From Pararhizobium qamdonense (lineage in GTDB: Bacteria > Pseudomonadota > Alphaproteobacteria > Rhizobiales > Rhizobiaceae): a stretch of 64,000 nucleotides of DNA. Both the position numbers and the translations under genes were made by a program. The notes below the pieces were generated by a model that saw only the letters and a program-made list of their open reading frames with translations, was not told the origin of the DNA and searched no databases. The first letter of the stretch is position 1. Each line of letters begins with the position of its first letter. Where the stretch lies: positions 744,001-808,000 of the forward strand of contig NZ_CP119567.1 in the NCBI RefSeq assembly GCF_029277445.1. Direction: 5' to 3'. This document shows, piece after piece, positions 35,175 through 44,064 of this stretch.

Positions 35175-37451
35175 GTGGCAGACCAGATCCCCAATCCAGA
35201 ATCCGAAGGACCAGCCGGTGGTTGGGGTTCGGTAAAATCGATCGCCCATATGTTTGGCGATGCCCGTCCCTCTCCGGCAGTCCTGGACACACTGGCGCAT
35301 CAAAACAAGCCGGGCGGCTTCCAATGCGTTTCCTGCGCCTGGCCTAAGCCCGTCAACTATCATCCGTTCGAATTTTGCGAAAACGGCGCCAAGGCAACGC
35401 TTTCGGATTTGACAAGCGCGCGTTGCACGCCCGCGTTCTGGGATACGCATACCGTCTCGGATCTTCGTGACTGGAAAGATTATGATCTGGAGAAGACGGG
35501 GCGGCTGACGGAGCCCATGCGCTATGACGCGGCAAAAGATCGATATGTCGCGGTGACGTGGGAGCAGGCCTTCGCGGATATTGGCAAGACGCTGAGAGCG
35601 CTGCCCCGTGACGATGTGGTATTCTACTCGTCCGGCCATGCCGGGCTGGAAGCCGCCTACCTCTATGCTCTGCTTGCACGCGCCTATGGCAACAACAATC
35701 TGCCGCAGAGTTCGAACATGTGCCACGAGACGACATCCGTCGGCCTCAACAAGGTCATCGGCTCGCCCGTTGGAACCATCATCTGGGAAGACCTTGAAAA
35801 GGCCGATGCCTTCTTCTTCTTCGGGCAAAATCCCGGCTCAAACAGTCCACGGTTTCTGCATCCGCTCCAGGAGGCAAAGAAGCGCGGCGCGCGCATCGTC
35901 ACATTCAATCCGGTTGTCGAACAGGGGCTTGTGTCCTTCGTCAACCCGCAAAACCCGATGGATATGCTGACGGGTCACGAGACGCAGATTTCCGATGAAT
36001 ATCTGCAGGTGCGCGCCGGCGGCGACATAGCCGCGATCCTCGGTCTTTGCAAAGTGGTCGTCGAGGCTGATGATGCGGCCCTTGCCAATGGCACCGGGCG
36101 TGTCATCGACACGGAATTTATCGTTGAACACACAACCGGCTTTTATCAATTCATCGCTTGCGTGCGGGAAACGCCGTGGAGCGATATCGAGCGGGAAAGC
36201 GGCCTGACTGAACAGGCGATCCGGCGTGCTGGCGACATCTATATCGGCGCCGAACGCGTGATCGGCGTTTACGGAATGGGCCTGACCCAGCATTCCCAAG
36301 GCGCGATCAACGTCGGCCTGCTGGTCAACCTTTTGCTGTTACGCGGCAATATTGGCCGGGAAGGTGCAGGGTGCTGTCCGGTTCGCGGACATTCCAATGT
36401 CCAGGGCCAGCGGACTGTCGGCATTGCCGAAAAGACCAAGCTCATTCCGATGGACAAGCTGAAACAGCTTTTCGACTTCGATCCGCCGGTCAAGGATGGC
36501 ACCACCATTGTCGATGCGGTGAAAGGTTTGATGGCGGGCAAGATCAAGGCGTTTATTTCGCTTGGCGGAAACCTTGTTCGCGCTGTCCCGGACCAAAAAG
36601 AGATGGAACGTGCCTGGGCCACCCAGGACCTCACGGTCATGGTATCGACGAAGCTCAATCGCAGCCATCTTTTCCCGGGCAAACAAGCCTATATCCTGCC
36701 CTGTCTGTCGCGTGCCGAGCTGGACATGCAGGCTACCGGAAACCAGGCGGTATCCGTCGAGGACAGCTTCTCGCCTATTTCCGGGTCAATCGGAAAACGT
36801 GGCCCTGCATCCAAGCATCTGAAAAGCGAACTGGCGATTGTGACCGGAATTGCCAAGGCAGTTCTCGATCACAATCCGCGATTGAAATGGGATGAATGGA
36901 CGGCAGATTACAGTCTTGTCCGCAAGCTCATTGAGTTCACCTATCCTGAGGATTTCAAGGACTACAACGCGCGCATGTTTCAGCCTGGCGGCTTTTATCG
37001 CGGCAATGATGCGCATAACCGCGTCTGGAATACGCAGGAAAAGAAGGCAGTCTTCACGACGCCGGCCCAGTTGAACGCTTTGTCATTCAAAGATACTGCA
37101 GGCCGGTTCAGACTATCGACGCTGCGCTCGAACGATCAGTTCAACACCACGATCTATGGCTATTCCGACCGTTTCCGCGGCATCGAGGGAACGCGGGATG
37201 TGGTCATGATGTGCGAAGAGGATATTGCGGCATCGGGTCTTCATGCGGGCCAGACCGTAGCACTTGTCAGCGATTTCGAAGACGGTGTGCGGCGTACAAT
37301 GCCCGGACTGACTGTGACTGCTCACAATCTGCCGAGGGGCACGATTGCTGCCTATTATCCCGAAGCCAATGTGCTGAACTCCATCGATCACCACGACGAA
37401 CTGTCGAAAACACCCGCCTCCAAAGCAATTCCTGTGCGGATCGAGGCGTAA
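35175..37451 (+). CDS. FdhF/YdeP-family molybdopterin oxidoreductase
   Basis: 758 residues, virtually the length of E. coli YdeP (759) and colinear with it from GPAGGWGSVKS onward. Conserved parts: FQCVSCAWPKP near 55, PQSSNMCHETTSVGLNKVIG near 185, FFFGQNPGSNSPRFLHPLQE, GNIGREGAGCCPVRGHSNVQ near 395, and HDELSKTPASKAIPV at the end. It is a bis-MGD molybdoenzyme without an obvious 4Fe-4S motif of formate dehydrogenases; physiological substrate unknown. YdeP increases acid resistance in E. coli. GTG 35175 is preferred (GAGG seven bases upstream); ATG 35109 would add 22 residues. In an operon after the catalase-like gene. Confidence 0.9.
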   Translation: MADQIPNPESEGPAGGWGSVKSIAHMFGDARPSPAVLDTLAHQNKPGGFQCVSCAWPKPVNYHPFEFCENGAKATLSDLTSARCTPAFWDTHTVSDLRDWKDYDLEKTGRLTEPMRYDAAKDRYVAVTWEQAFADIGKTLRALPRDDVVFYSSGHAGLEAAYLYALLARAYGNNNLPQSSNMCHETTSVGLNKVIGSPVGTIIWEDLEKADAFFFFGQNPGSNSPRFLHPLQEAKKRGARIVTFNPVVEQGLVSFVNPQNPMDMLTGHETQISDEYLQVRAGGDIAAILGLCKVVVEADDAALANGTGRVIDTEFIVEHTTGFYQFIACVRETPWSDIERESGLTEQAIRRAGDIYIGAERVIGVYGMGLTQHSQGAINVGLLVNLLLLRGNIGREGAGCCPVRGHSNVQGQRTVGIAEKTKLIPMDKLKQLFDFDPPVKDGTTIVDAVKGLMAGKIKAFISLGGNLVRAVPDQKEMERAWATQDLTVMVSTKLNRSHLFPGKQAYILPCLSRAELDMQATGNQAVSVEDSFSPISGSIGKRGPASKHLKSELAIVTGIAKAVLDHNPRLKWDEWTADYSLVRKLIEFTYPEDFKDYNARMFQPGGFYRGNDAHNRVWNTQEKKAVFTTPAQLNALSFKDTAGRFRLSTLRSNDQFNTTIYGYSDRFRGIEGTRDVVMMCEEDIAASGLHAGQTVALVSDFEDGVRRTMPGLTVTAHNLPRGTIAAYYPEANVLNSIDHHDELSKTPASKAIPVRIEA

Positions 37452-37481
37452 CGACAAAGCCGATCAATTGAGGATATTCGG

Positions 37482-37829
37482 ATGACAGATCAAAAGATCG
37501 ACCGCGACAAGGTCGCTGAAGAGTTTGGCGAAGCGGTCAACATGACGCCTGCGGCGATCGAAAAATGGCTAGAGACGGAAGACAGCAAATCGGTTGGCTG
37601 GCCGAAGGACGGAAGCCAGGAATCGGTCGGTCACCATTCCGGCCGCCGCATCGTGCAAATCAAACGAAAGAAAAAAGCGGATTTAACCGAAGACGACTAT
37701 GTGCATATGCGCAAGGTGGTTGGGTATGTCCATCGGCACCTTGCACAGGGCGGGCCGGACGAGGACCGCGAACATTCCGCCTGGCGCTACTCGCTGATGA
37801 ACTGGGGGCACGATCCGTTGAAAAAATAA
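37482..37829 (+). CDS. DUF3140 domain-containing protein
   Basis: 115 residues. DUF3140 shape: FGEAVNMTPAAIEKWLETED at the N-terminus, a GHHSGRRIVQIKRKKKADLT basic core and VHRHLAQGGPDEDREHSAWR plus YSLMNWGHDPLK at the C-terminus. GAGG lies before ATG 37482, 30 bases after the YdeP stop, so it is the third gene of the stress operon. DUF3140 and DUF2945 proteins are often neighbours, as here; their role (possibly DNA- or RNA-linked, from the basic core) is not known. Confidence 0.88.
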   Translation: MTDQKIDRDKVAEEFGEAVNMTPAAIEKWLETEDSKSVGWPKDGSQESVGHHSGRRIVQIKRKKKADLTEDDYVHMRKVVGYVHRHLAQGGPDEDREHSAWRYSLMNWGHDPLKK

Positions 37830-37832
37830 GGC

Positions 37833-38045
37833 TCAGCTTTTCTTCTTCAGGGCCTCAGGCTTGTGCGCCGCGCGTTTCCCGGACTTCGCACTCTCCACGA
37901 TCATCTGCGGATCGGACGGCGTCGCTTTCACCGTGTGACCCTTGATCTTGGTATCGGATGTCTGCTTCTTCACGACCTTGCCCTCGGTTTTACCCTGGCT
38001 GGTTTCCCAGGTGACCTTGTCACCCTTTTTCAGATTTTCGCTCAT
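37833..38045 (-). CDS. DUF2945 (HVA/hypervirulence-associated, TUDOR-like) domain protein
   Basis: 70 residues. The DUF2945 pattern is KKGDKVTWETSQGKTEGKVV followed by MIVESAKSGKRAAHKPEALKKK. These small SH3/Tudor-like basic proteins are stress-associated in many bacteria, without a defined biochemical role. GGAG before ATG 38045 sets the start. It is convergent with the DUF3140 gene (3 bases apart), so both transcription units end together. A GGAAC occurs upstream but without a -10 partner. Confidence 0.85.
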   Translation of the reverse strand: MSENLKKGDKVTWETSQGKTEGKVVKKQTSDTKIKGHTVKATPSDPQMIVESAKSGKRAAHKPEALKKKS

Positions 38046-38148
38046 CGAATGTTCTCCAATCGTTGTTGCCGGCAAGCTGCGGATGATCCCTTAAGGGCAG
38101 AGGCAAGAAATTGTTCCGCATTCGCTTTTCAGGACAGCGTGTAAGGCA

Positions 38149-39948
38149 CTAGCGGATGAACATCTGTATGGTGGCAGCAGGTAGACCAAACTGTTCAACA
38201 CTTTCGGCTGGAAATATCCGGTCGCCCAGACCAACCGGCATTGCAACGTCCTCGTCGGACAGGTTTGCCCGCAGTTGCAGCGTTCGAGCACCGAAGGTCC
38301 AGTCGATAAACAAGCAACGATGCGGAGCGTCGATAACCGCCCCCGCATAGCCGGCCGCATCCGCAAGCAGAGGCACGATCTTTTCCTGGCGAAGAGCAAT
38401 GAGGCGGCGGATGAAGCCGGACCACGCCAAGGCGCCTTCGGTATCGGCCATGGTCCAGTCGATCTTGCTGCGGGTAAACGTGGCATGCGCGTTTGGATCC
38501 GGAATATCCTCATCCCGCGTTCCCTTGGGAAGGCCGCCAAAGTTTGCAGCCTGTTTGGGCCGGTTGTCCCGGACAGCCTTTGCGATATCACCCGTATAAT
38601 CCGCGAAGAAATGAAACGGGCTGAGCGAGAGATGCTCGTCGCCCATGAACATCAACGGTATTTGCGGCGACAACAGCAGCATCTCCGTCAGCGCCCGGTA
38701 AAGATGGCGATCCGTGCTCAGATGCAGCCGGTCTCCCAACGCCCGGTTTCCCACCTGGTCGTGGTTTTGCAGAAAATGAATGAAGGCGGTCGGTGGCAGG
38801 GATTCTGTTGGCGGCGGGTTTTCGCTTACGATGGATTGGCCAGGCTTCAAATATCCGCTTGCCAGAACATGCCGCAGCTTGTTCCAGGTATCGTCCTTGA
38901 ATGGCTCGAAATACCCGGTATCTTCGCCCGTAATGGCAACGTGCATCGCGTGATGGAAATCATCATTCCAGTCGGCCTTGTAAAAACGGCCGTCAGTCTG
39001 AGCGGCCATGAGATCGGTGCCATTTGCTGGGTTCTCCGTGATCAGATGGATATGCCGCCCGCCGGTCTCCTGGCGAACGGAGCGCACGATCTGCTCAAGG
39101 ATGTGAATATCGCTATCGTCTTTGATCTGATCGATGGCGTCGAAGCGAAGCCCATCCAACCGGAAATCTTTTAGCCAATACAGCACGTTTTCGATGAAAT
39201 ACGATCGAACCTCATCCTTTTCGTAATCAATTGCGGCCCCCCAGGGCGTATCGGCATCCTTGCGAAAAAAGCCGGGCGCGTATTGGCCGAGGTAGTTCCC
39301 CTCCGGGCCGAAATGATTGTAGACAACGTCGAGAAACACCATCATCCCCAGACCATGGGCGGTATCGACGAACGCCCTGACATCATCCGGGCTGCCATAG
39401 GCGTTATGCGGCGCAAACTGCAGGACGCCATCGTAACCCCAGCCGCGTATCCCCGGAAAATGCGCAAGCGGCATGATCTCAACAGCGGTGATGCCCAAGC
39501 TTGCCAGATAGGGCAGCTTGCCGATGGCGGCCCGGAATGTTCCCTCGTCTGTGAAGGCACCAATATGAATCTCGTAAAACACCGCCTCTTCCCACGGCCG
39601 GCCGATCCATCCTGAATTCTGCCAAAGGTAATGATCTGAACTGGTGAGAACCGAAGGTCCATCGAGATTGAGGACCTGTTGGCGCGACGCCGGATCACCC
39701 ACCAGATTTCCATCTGTCAAAACGAAACCGTAGATAGATCCGACAGCAGCAGCCGTCTCGACATGATGCCATCCGTCTCCTGTCTTGGTCATTGGATACT
39801 TCGTGCCATTCAAGAGAAGATCGACGGCATCTTCGGCCGGTGCCCAAAGCTGGAACCGGAAGCTGCCATCGGCCAGGCGCCGAGGTCCCCAGCGCTGCCC
39901 GGTTACCGGTGTGTTCGCGCCCGAAACCCTGGTGATGTCAGCGCTCAT
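38149..39948 (-). CDS. treZ: Malto-oligosyltrehalose trehalohydrolase (TreZ)
   Basis: GH13 enzyme, 599 residues, that releases trehalose from maltooligosyltrehalose. An N-terminal CBM48-like domain (FRFQLWAPAEDAVDLLLNGT) precedes the barrel: EIHIGAFTDEGTF, VVYNHFGPEGNYL, RLDGLRFDAIDQIKDDSD with the catalytic Asp near 250, LITENPANGTDLM with the catalytic Glu near 285, and FLQNHDQVGNRALGDRL. It overlaps the SDR stop by ATGA and is thus cotranscribed. The partner synthase TreY is not in the window, so trehalose synthesis needs a gene elsewhere. Trehalose is a rhizobial osmo- and desiccation protectant. Confidence 0.93.
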   Translation of the reverse strand: MSADITRVSGANTPVTGQRWGPRRLADGSFRFQLWAPAEDAVDLLLNGTKYPMTKTGDGWHHVETAAAVGSIYGFVLTDGNLVGDPASRQQVLNLDGPSVLTSSDHYLWQNSGWIGRPWEEAVFYEIHIGAFTDEGTFRAAIGKLPYLASLGITAVEIMPLAHFPGIRGWGYDGVLQFAPHNAYGSPDDVRAFVDTAHGLGMMVFLDVVYNHFGPEGNYLGQYAPGFFRKDADTPWGAAIDYEKDEVRSYFIENVLYWLKDFRLDGLRFDAIDQIKDDSDIHILEQIVRSVRQETGGRHIHLITENPANGTDLMAAQTDGRFYKADWNDDFHHAMHVAITGEDTGYFEPFKDDTWNKLRHVLASGYLKPGQSIVSENPPPTESLPPTAFIHFLQNHDQVGNRALGDRLHLSTDRHLYRALTEMLLLSPQIPLMFMGDEHLSLSPFHFFADYTGDIAKAVRDNRPKQAANFGGLPKGTRDEDIPDPNAHATFTRSKIDWTMADTEGALAWSGFIRRLIALRQEKIVPLLADAAGYAGAVIDAPHRCLFIDWTFGARTLQLRANLSDEDVAMPVGLGDRIFPAESVEQFGLPAATIQMFIR

Positions 39949-40721
39949 CGCAACAGCCCCTGTCCGCCATCAACCCAGATGGGCGAACCTGTAATATGCC
40001 GGGCTTTGCCGGAAGCAAGGAATGCAATGACGTCAGCGACATCCTCGCTGCGGCCCGGATGTCCCCCGGTGATCGGGACCTGTCCATCCGGCCATATCAC
40101 TGGAATTGCCGTCTCATCCTCTTTGCGCAGCGACGTGTTGGATTCGATATTCGTGTCGATCTCGCCGGGACAAACGGCGTTGATCCGAATGTGATGGCGC
40201 GCCAGTTCAAGCGCGAGCTGCTGGACCATCGCGACCTGCCCTGCCTTGGTTGCGGTATAGGCTGTGGCACCGGGTGTCGTGAAAGTGCGGGTGCCGTTGA
40301 TGGAGGAGACCACCACGATCGATCCGCCGCCTGACGCTTTCAGATGGGGTACGGTCGTGTTGATGGTCAGGAACGTGCCCGTCAGGTTCACAGCGATCGT
40401 GTTGTTCCACTCCTCAAGCGTCAGATCATCGATCGGTGCCCACACACCATTGATGCCCGCATTGGCAATAACAGCATCAAGCCGGCCGAAACGTTCGACA
40501 AGTTCAGCCGCTGCGCCGCGCATCTGAGATTCATTGGAAATATCCGCCTTCAGCAACACAGCCTGACCGCCATCCGACACAATCTCCCGCACCACATCCG
40601 CTAGATCATCTTCGCTGTGTCCCAGCGCCCCAATGGCATATCCTTCCCGTGCAAGAACAAGCGCTGATGCGCGTCCTATGCCGGACCCCGCTCCCGTAAC
40701 CAACGCCACCCGTTTGCTCAT
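39945..40721 (-). CDS. SDR-family oxidoreductase, glucose 1-dehydrogenase-like
   Basis: Classical SDR, 258 residues. TGAGSGIGRAS near 9-19, NAGINGVWAPIDDL near 87, and the catalytic Ser, Tyr and Lys in VVSSINGTRTF and YTATKAGQVAM. GHSEDD after strand two suggests a possible NADP preference. First gene of the two-gene operon with treZ, joined by an ATGA overlap. Similar SDRs next to trehalose or glycogen genes occur in stress clusters; the substrate is not known. Confidence 0.9.
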   Translation of the reverse strand: MSKRVALVTGAGSGIGRASALVLAREGYAIGALGHSEDDLADVVREIVSDGGQAVLLKADISNESQMRGAAAELVERFGRLDAVIANAGINGVWAPIDDLTLEEWNNTIAVNLTGTFLTINTTVPHLKASGGGSIVVVSSINGTRTFTTPGATAYTATKAGQVAMVQQLALELARHHIRINAVCPGEIDTNIESNTSLRKEDETAIPVIWPDGQVPITGGHPGRSEDVADVIAFLASGKARHITGSPIWVDGGQGLLR

Positions 40722-40751
40722 GCCACTACCCCCACTGATCGATCCGTTCAG

Positions 40752-40777
40752 AACTAGGGGCGGGGCTCGTTGGTTCC
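40752..40777 (-). promoter_or_regulatory. Possible EcfG-like promoter of the SDR-treZ operon
   Basis: Minus strand GGAAC (40777-40773), 17 bases, AGTT (40755-40752). The -10 core GTT is kept; the first base differs from CGTT. The SDR gene starts 31 bases downstream. Confidence 0.5.
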
Positions 40778-40960
40778 AGCTTTAACCTGGGTTTAGACAG
40801 CTCATGGTCTGAGGCGATTTCTCAAACCAACCTGTATCGACCCCGGCTCGCGAGAATCTACAGGGGAAACCGGATATGCGCGAAGATGGTTTCGCCTCAG
40901 TGGAATGAAAAACCCGGCTCTTTCTGCCGAATTGCGCAGGATTGCGACGATATCTCCCCT

Positions 40961-40977
40961 GAGCGCCTAAGGCGCTC
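40961..40977 (-). terminator. Hairpin at the end of the efflux operon
   Basis: GAGCGCC, TAA, GGCGCTC: a 7-bp perfect stem with 3-base loop directly against the stop codon of the RND pump gene. No T-run follows on the minus strand, so termination strength is doubtful. Confidence 0.5.
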
Positions 40978-43900
40978 TTACGGCTCCACCGGAACCCCCT
41001 GCTTGCGGGTCCACAAGGACTGCATGAACATCCGCAACCGCTCGATCTCGACAAAGACAACCGGCGTCATGAACAATGTCAGCACCTGGCTGACCAGAAG
41101 ACCGCCGACGACGGCGACGCCGAGGGGTTGGCGCAGTTCGGAGCTTGCCCCCGCTCCGATCGCGATCGGAAGGGCTCCGAGCAGGGCGCAGAACGTCGTC
41201 ATCATGATTGGCCGGAAGCGGCGCACGGCAGCCTGGTGGATGGCATCCAACGTTGCGTGATGTTCGTCGCGCTGCAGCGACAGGGCAACGTCGATCATCA
41301 TGATCGCGTTCTTCTTGACAATCCCGATCAGCATGAGAAGACCGATCAGCGCGATGATCGACAGGTCGAAGCCGCAAATCTTCAAGGTCAAGAGAGCGCC
41401 GAACGCCGCAGATGGAAGACCGGACAAAATCGTCAGCGGGTGCAGGAAACTCTCGTAGAACACGCCGAGCACCACATAGATCGTCAGCACCGCCGCGCCG
41501 ATCAACAGGCCGGTATTGCCGCTTGCCTGTTCGAATATCTGGGCGGCACCGGCATAGTTGGTGCTGACGGATGCGGGGAGTTTGATCTCCTGCTTCAGCG
41601 CGTCGATCCGTGCCGTTGCCGTGCCAAGCGAAACGCCCTGCGGCAGATTGAACGACAGCGTCACTGCGGTCAGCTGCCCGGTCTGGTTGACCGTCACCGG
41701 GCCTGCCTCGCGGGTCACCCGGGCAAAACTGGAAAGCGGCACCAGCGCGCCGGAGGACGATGGTACGCGAATGGCGGCCAATGTCTGCTCGTTCCAGGGC
41801 AGAGACTGATCATATTCGAGGATGACGTCGTAATTGTTGCCGGTCGTCTGGATCTGGGTGACGACGAAACTGCCAAAAGCCGCCTCCAGCGTCGTCCTGA
41901 GGGCCTCGGCTGTGATGCCGAAACTGCTCGCCCGATCGTTATCGACCATGACATGGGCCTGCAGGGCGTTGTTTTGCAGATCGGAGGCAACATCGACGAA
42001 AAGAGCCGGCTCGGCGCGCATCGCGTCGCCCAGTGTCTGCGACCATTGCCGGGCTGCAGCGGCATTGATGGATTGCAGGACCACCTGGTAAAGGCTTTGC
42101 GTGCTGCGCCCGCCAAACCGCAGGCTTTGCGACGGGGTAATAAAGGCTTTCAATCCGGGCACAGCAGAGAGCGAATGCCGCAGGCTTTTCAAGGTCTCGT
42201 CAAGCGGCCGCCGTGCATCGCGGCTTTTCAGCTGCACGAGCAGGGAACCGGTATTCAGCGCCGACCCCCCAGGTCCGGCTCCCAGCGTCGAGGTGACGTG
42301 CTGAACGTCCGGATCTGCCGAAACGATCGACGCCGCCTGCGCCTGCAATGCGCTCATCGCCTGATAGGAAATATCCTGCCGCGCCTGCGTCGATACGGTG
42401 AGGATACCGATGTCCTCCGTCGGAAAGAAGCTGCGTGGCAGGCTTGCAAACATCCAGCCGGTGGCGGCCAGCGTCGCAACGAACACCATCATGACGATGG
42501 CCCGATGCTCCAGGCACAAGCCGACGGCGCGTCCATAGCCTGCCGTCACTCTGTCGAATATTCCTTCACGCGCGCTATCCCCATGCTGTTGCTGCGGCAG
42601 GCGCGCCGCCAGCATCGGCGTGACGGTCAGCGACACGACGGCCGACGACAGAATGGCCAGGGTGACGACCACGCCGAATTCATTGAGGACGCGGCCGACA
42701 ATACCGCCCATCAACAGGATCGGCAGAAACACGGCAACCAGGGAAATCGACATGGAGATGATGGTCCCCGTCACTTCGCGGCTGCCTTCGATGGCAGCCT
42801 CAAAGGGCGCAACACCTTCCTCCACCTTGCGGACGATGTTTTCCAGCATCACGATGGCATCATCGACGACAAGCCCGACGGAAAGCGTCAGCCCGAGCAG
42901 CGAGATATTGTCGATGGAAAAGCCGAGCACATACATGAAGCCGACGGTGGAAATCAGCGAGAGCGGCACGGTCAGCGCAGGGATCAATGTTGCCGAAACG
43001 CGCCTCAGAAACAGGAAGATCACCAGGACAACGAGGCCGATGGTGATCGCCAGCGTCGTCTCGACATCGTTCACCGAAGCGCGAATGGAGACCGAGGCGT
43101 CGTTGACGATATTGATATGCATGCCCGGTGGCAGCCCCGCCTGCAGTTCCGGAACCTTGGCCAGGATGGCATCGACAACAGCGACGGTATTGGCGCCCGG
43201 CTGGCGCTGGATGGCGAGCGCAATGGAGGGCTTTCCGTCGAGCCAGCTGCCCTGATTGATGGCGGAAACGCTGTCCTGGACCTTGGCGACATCCCCCAGC
43301 CGCACGATCCGGCCGCCCGGCTGCGCGATGATGAGCGTCTTGAAGGCATCGGCATCGGAGCGCTGGGTGGGTATATCCACGGTCAACGCCTGCGATCCGT
43401 TCTGCAATGTACCGACCGGCGACTGATTGTTGGCAGCAGACAGGGTCGAGGCCAGACCGTTCAGCGACAGGCCGCGGCTATCCAGCTTGCGCGGATCGAC
43501 CTCGATCCTCACGGCATAGGCCTTCGCGCCGAAAACCTGCGCCTGGGCGACGCCCGAAATGGTCGAAAGCGCCGGCGAGATGATGTTTTCCGCCACATCA
43601 TCCATCTTCGACAGAGGTCCGCCATCTCCCGTCAGCGCCAGGATCAGCACTGCGGCATCGGCCGGATTTGCCTTGCGGTAGCTCGGCGGCGTCGTCAGGT
43701 TATCCGGCAGCTGGCGTTGCGCGCGCGCAATCGCCGCCTGAACGTCGGCGGCTGCGGCATCGATATCGCGCGACAGGTCGAACTGGATGGTGATCTGGGT
43801 ATTTCCGAGCGAAGAGCTGGCGCTGATCGTGTCGATCCCGGCGATCGTTTCGAATTGCTTGATTAACGGTGTCGCGACCGAACTCGCCATCGTGTCGGGC

Positions 43901-44064
43901 GACGCACCGGCCAGCTGCGCCGAAACGTTGATCGTGGGAAAATCCGCCTGCGGCAACGCGGCGACCGGCAGCTGAGAATAGGCCGACACGCCGGCGAGAA
44001 TAACGCCGACGATCAACAGGATGGTGGCGACCGGCCGGCGAATGAAGATTTCGGAGAATGTCAT
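40978..44064 (-). CDS. RND efflux transporter, AcrB/MdtC type
   Basis: Proton-driven tripartite pump subunit, 1028 residues, with 12 predicted membrane helices and two large periplasmic loops. N-terminal FIRRPVATILLIVGVILAGV, the proton-relay helix GLVVDDAIVMLENIVRKVEE with paired Asp near 395-400, and the second-half LMLIGIVKKNAIMMIDVALS near 930 are family hallmarks. The sequence resembles the MdtB/MdtC branch rather than AcrB. It overlaps the membrane fusion gene by four bases. No outer membrane channel gene or local TetR-type regulator is present. Confidence 0.94.
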   Translation of the reverse strand: MTFSEIFIRRPVATILLIVGVILAGVSAYSQLPVAALPQADFPTINVSAQLAGASPDTMASSVATPLIKQFETIAGIDTISASSSLGNTQITIQFDLSRDIDAAAADVQAAIARAQRQLPDNLTTPPSYRKANPADAAVLILALTGDGGPLSKMDDVAENIISPALSTISGVAQAQVFGAKAYAVRIEVDPRKLDSRGLSLNGLASTLSAANNQSPVGTLQNGSQALTVDIPTQRSDADAFKTLIIAQPGGRIVRLGDVAKVQDSVSAINQGSWLDGKPSIALAIQRQPGANTVAVVDAILAKVPELQAGLPPGMHINIVNDASVSIRASVNDVETTLAITIGLVVLVIFLFLRRVSATLIPALTVPLSLISTVGFMYVLGFSIDNISLLGLTLSVGLVVDDAIVMLENIVRKVEEGVAPFEAAIEGSREVTGTIISMSISLVAVFLPILLMGGIVGRVLNEFGVVVTLAILSSAVVSLTVTPMLAARLPQQQHGDSAREGIFDRVTAGYGRAVGLCLEHRAIVMMVFVATLAATGWMFASLPRSFFPTEDIGILTVSTQARQDISYQAMSALQAQAASIVSADPDVQHVTSTLGAGPGGSALNTGSLLVQLKSRDARRPLDETLKSLRHSLSAVPGLKAFITPSQSLRFGGRSTQSLYQVVLQSINAAAARQWSQTLGDAMRAEPALFVDVASDLQNNALQAHVMVDNDRASSFGITAEALRTTLEAAFGSFVVTQIQTTGNNYDVILEYDQSLPWNEQTLAAIRVPSSSGALVPLSSFARVTREAGPVTVNQTGQLTAVTLSFNLPQGVSLGTATARIDALKQEIKLPASVSTNYAGAAQIFEQASGNTGLLIGAAVLTIYVVLGVFYESFLHPLTILSGLPSAAFGALLTLKICGFDLSIIALIGLLMLIGIVKKNAIMMIDVALSLQRDEHHATLDAIHQAAVRRFRPIMMTTFCALLGALPIAIGAGASSELRQPLGVAVVGGLLVSQVLTLFMTPVVFVEIERLRMFMQSLWTRKQGVPVEP

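Noticed and set aside
38046..38148. GGAAC on the minus strand upstream of the DUF2945 gene as an EcfG promoter
   Set aside because: At 16 and 17 bases downstream the sequence is CCTT or similar, without the GTT core; not a promoter by consensus.
41128..43866. A 912-codon open frame on the + strand
   Set aside because: It is antisense to the well-supported RND pump gene; the translation is full of Arg/His/Gln runs without any domain. GC-rich coding DNA often leaves such shadows.
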